Positions 62,922 to 64,000 of a stretch of DNA of 64,000 bases are shown here, piece after piece. Within the stretch, counting starts at the first letter, position 1; the number at the start of each line of letters is the position of its first letter. The stretch lies in NCBI GenBank assembly GCA_003194525.1, contig NBIV01000032.1, positions 1 through 64,000 on the forward strand. Direction: 5' to 3'. The notes below the pieces were generated by a model. That model was not told where the DNA came from. It searched no databases and saw only the letters and a program-made list of their open reading frames with translations. The position numbers were made by a program, and so were the translations under genes. This DNA is from Gracilariopsis chorda. Lineage: Eukaryota > Rhodophyta > Florideophyceae > Gracilariales > Gracilariaceae.

Positions 62922-63310
62922 GTTACCGCAAATCTTGGAGGACTTTCATTCCTCCAACTCAACCCGAAAACGTTCAAGAAACGCCTTATGCTCATGGCCA
63001 ATGGCGTAATGGAAATTATACCGAGCCAGCCATTCCGAGTCCTCGTCTCTAACTTCGGACAAACTCCCATCCATTTTGCAAAGAACACCATCGTCGGGCT
63101 CCCCATACCCGCTCCAGTTGCCCTACTTCCCCCATCCTCGTTCCTCGAGGACGACGAAGTTAAGGGGGGGAGATTAATCCCACTCAAACCGACCACGATC
63201 ATAAGTCAGACACGGTCAAAGCTGATGATTGGGTAAAGAAAGTGGGTTAAGGAGAAGAGAATGAGACCGAACGGGAAAGAATTACCAACTTTCTGGAACC
63301 GTTCTTCGAT

Positions 63311-64000
63311 ATGTGGGATAAACACTTGGGATCCATCTGCCTTGCCAAACACCTCATACATTTAGAAGAGGGTTCCAAACCCATCTTCCAGATGCATTAC
63401 CGAGCGGGACTGAAACGAAGGGAACTGGAAAGAGAAGAGGTAACAAAACAACTCCGCGCGGGCGTAATAGAGCCATCGTCCCTAGAATGGGCAATTTCTG
63501 TCGTATTTGCACGCAAGAAGGACGGCACTCGGCGCATTTGCGTTGACTACCGCCACCTCAACGGGATGAACGTACGGGATACTTAGCCCATACCAAGAAT
63601 GGATGAGTGCATCGACTCCTTAGGGGATGCAGTGGTGTTTACCACTTTAAACGCCAAGAACGGTTATTAGCAATGCAAAGTAGACGAGACCGACCGGGAA
63701 AAAACGACCTTTACGACCCACATGGGTTTTTCCACTACGTTCAAATGCCATTCATTCTCAAAAATGCTCCGGCTACCTTTCAGAGGGCGCTTGACATCAT
63801 TCTTTCGCGGGTTATATGGCAATTCGCTCTAGTTTACCTAGACGACGTCATTATCTATTCCCGATCGGTTCAAGAGCACTTCGACCACGTACAGACCGAA
63901 TTGGAAATGCTCCGATTGGCTGGAATTACGCTGCAGTTGGAGAAATGTTATTTCTTCCACCAAGCGGTGGACTATCCTGGTCATATTATCCGCCCGGACA
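63311..64000 (+). pseudogene. Reverse transcriptase of the right gypsy element, partial, with stops
   Basis: The frame shows EVTKQLRAGVIEPSSLEWA and SVVFARKKDGTRRICVDYRH (fingers), is broken by TAG at 63584 (where Tyr is usual) and TAG at 63668 (where Trp is usual), shifts frame near 63725, and continues with VQMPFILKNAPATFQRALD and the catalytic FALVYLDDVIIYS (about 63820-63860), then LAGITLQLEKCYFF. The palm motif is intact. The domain continues past the window edge. Confidence 0.88.

Larger units (their letters stand above)
59773..64000 (+). mobile_element. Ty3/gypsy LTR retrotransposon, right copy, runs off the window
   Basis: Order: candidate LTR, primer site, gag (from about 60140), aspartic protease (about 62400-62780), reverse transcriptase (from about 63310 to the edge). 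Gag-protease-RT order with the reverse transcriptase directly downstream of protease is Ty3/gypsy-like. Several stops and frame changes show that it is not active. The same family is present in opposite orientation at 1-2916, so the two ends of this window could pair or recombine. Confidence 0.85.

Noticed and set aside
63584-63670. Two in-frame TAG codons in reverse transcriptase, considered as possible codon reassignment
   Set aside because: They replace Tyr and Trp positions (not one amino acid), the element is also frameshifted, and host genes use TAG as a normal stop (for example DnaJ).

Overview
The window reads as nuclear DNA of a photosynthetic eukaryote, most likely a red alga, possibly a florideophyte such as Chondrus (this is inference). 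The reasons are: mostly intronless genes; a few short GT-AG introns (about 90-200 bp) in three well-supported genes; a protein targeted to the thylakoid lumen; a GT5 glucan synthase fused to a GH13-like domain and a glycogen-binding module, as expected for storage glucan made outside the plastid; and many degenerate LTR retrotransposons at both ends. Several best open frames begin at TTG or GTG, so starts were moved to the first in-frame ATG or rebuilt across introns.

Layout. 1-2.9 kb: 5' part of a Ty3/gypsy element on the minus strand (LTR, tRNA primer site, broken gag, start of protease). 2.9-6.0 kb: copia pol lacking its 5' part and carrying one frameshift. 6.07-6.49 kb: a piggyBac-type MITE, followed by a second fold-back element at 6.87-7.02 kb. 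7.4-10.7 kb: UBX protein, lumenal TL15-like protein, mitochondrial succinyl-CoA ligase beta. 13-18 kb: two bZIP-type proteins. 22.7-28.3 kb: cyclin, pyruvate dehydrogenase E1 alpha, FBXO9-like F-box protein, one unknown protein. 31.2-36.1 kb: the large glucan synthase. 37.1-39.0 kb: NUP42-like nucleoporin and GINS subunit PSF2 (three exons). 41.4-46.0 kb: a small membrane protein (tentative), mitochondrial pyruvate carrier (three exons), a plastid membrane protein (inferred), type I DnaJ (two exons). 47.7-51.9 kb: PRP19, a caprin-like protein, NAC beta. 52.3-64.0 kb: a decayed hAT transposon, a structured repeat patch, a copia-like remnant and two further gypsy copies, the last running off the right end with a recognisable reverse transcriptase.

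How the genes relate. They are ordinary single-copy housekeeping genes, arranged mostly as convergent pairs with very small gaps (10-50 bp in places) and divergent pairs sharing roughly 0.5-0.9 kb of promoter. Three act in mitochondrial pyruvate and TCA metabolism (pyruvate carrier, PDH E1 alpha, succinyl-CoA ligase), but they lie far apart and this may be chance. I see no tRNA, rRNA, CRISPR or prokaryotic operon. The most distinctive items are the GH13-GT5-CBM glucan synthase with its serine/arginine-rich insert, the piggyBac-type MITE, the primer site shared by three gypsy copies, and small intron-containing genes recovered from apparently empty DNA.
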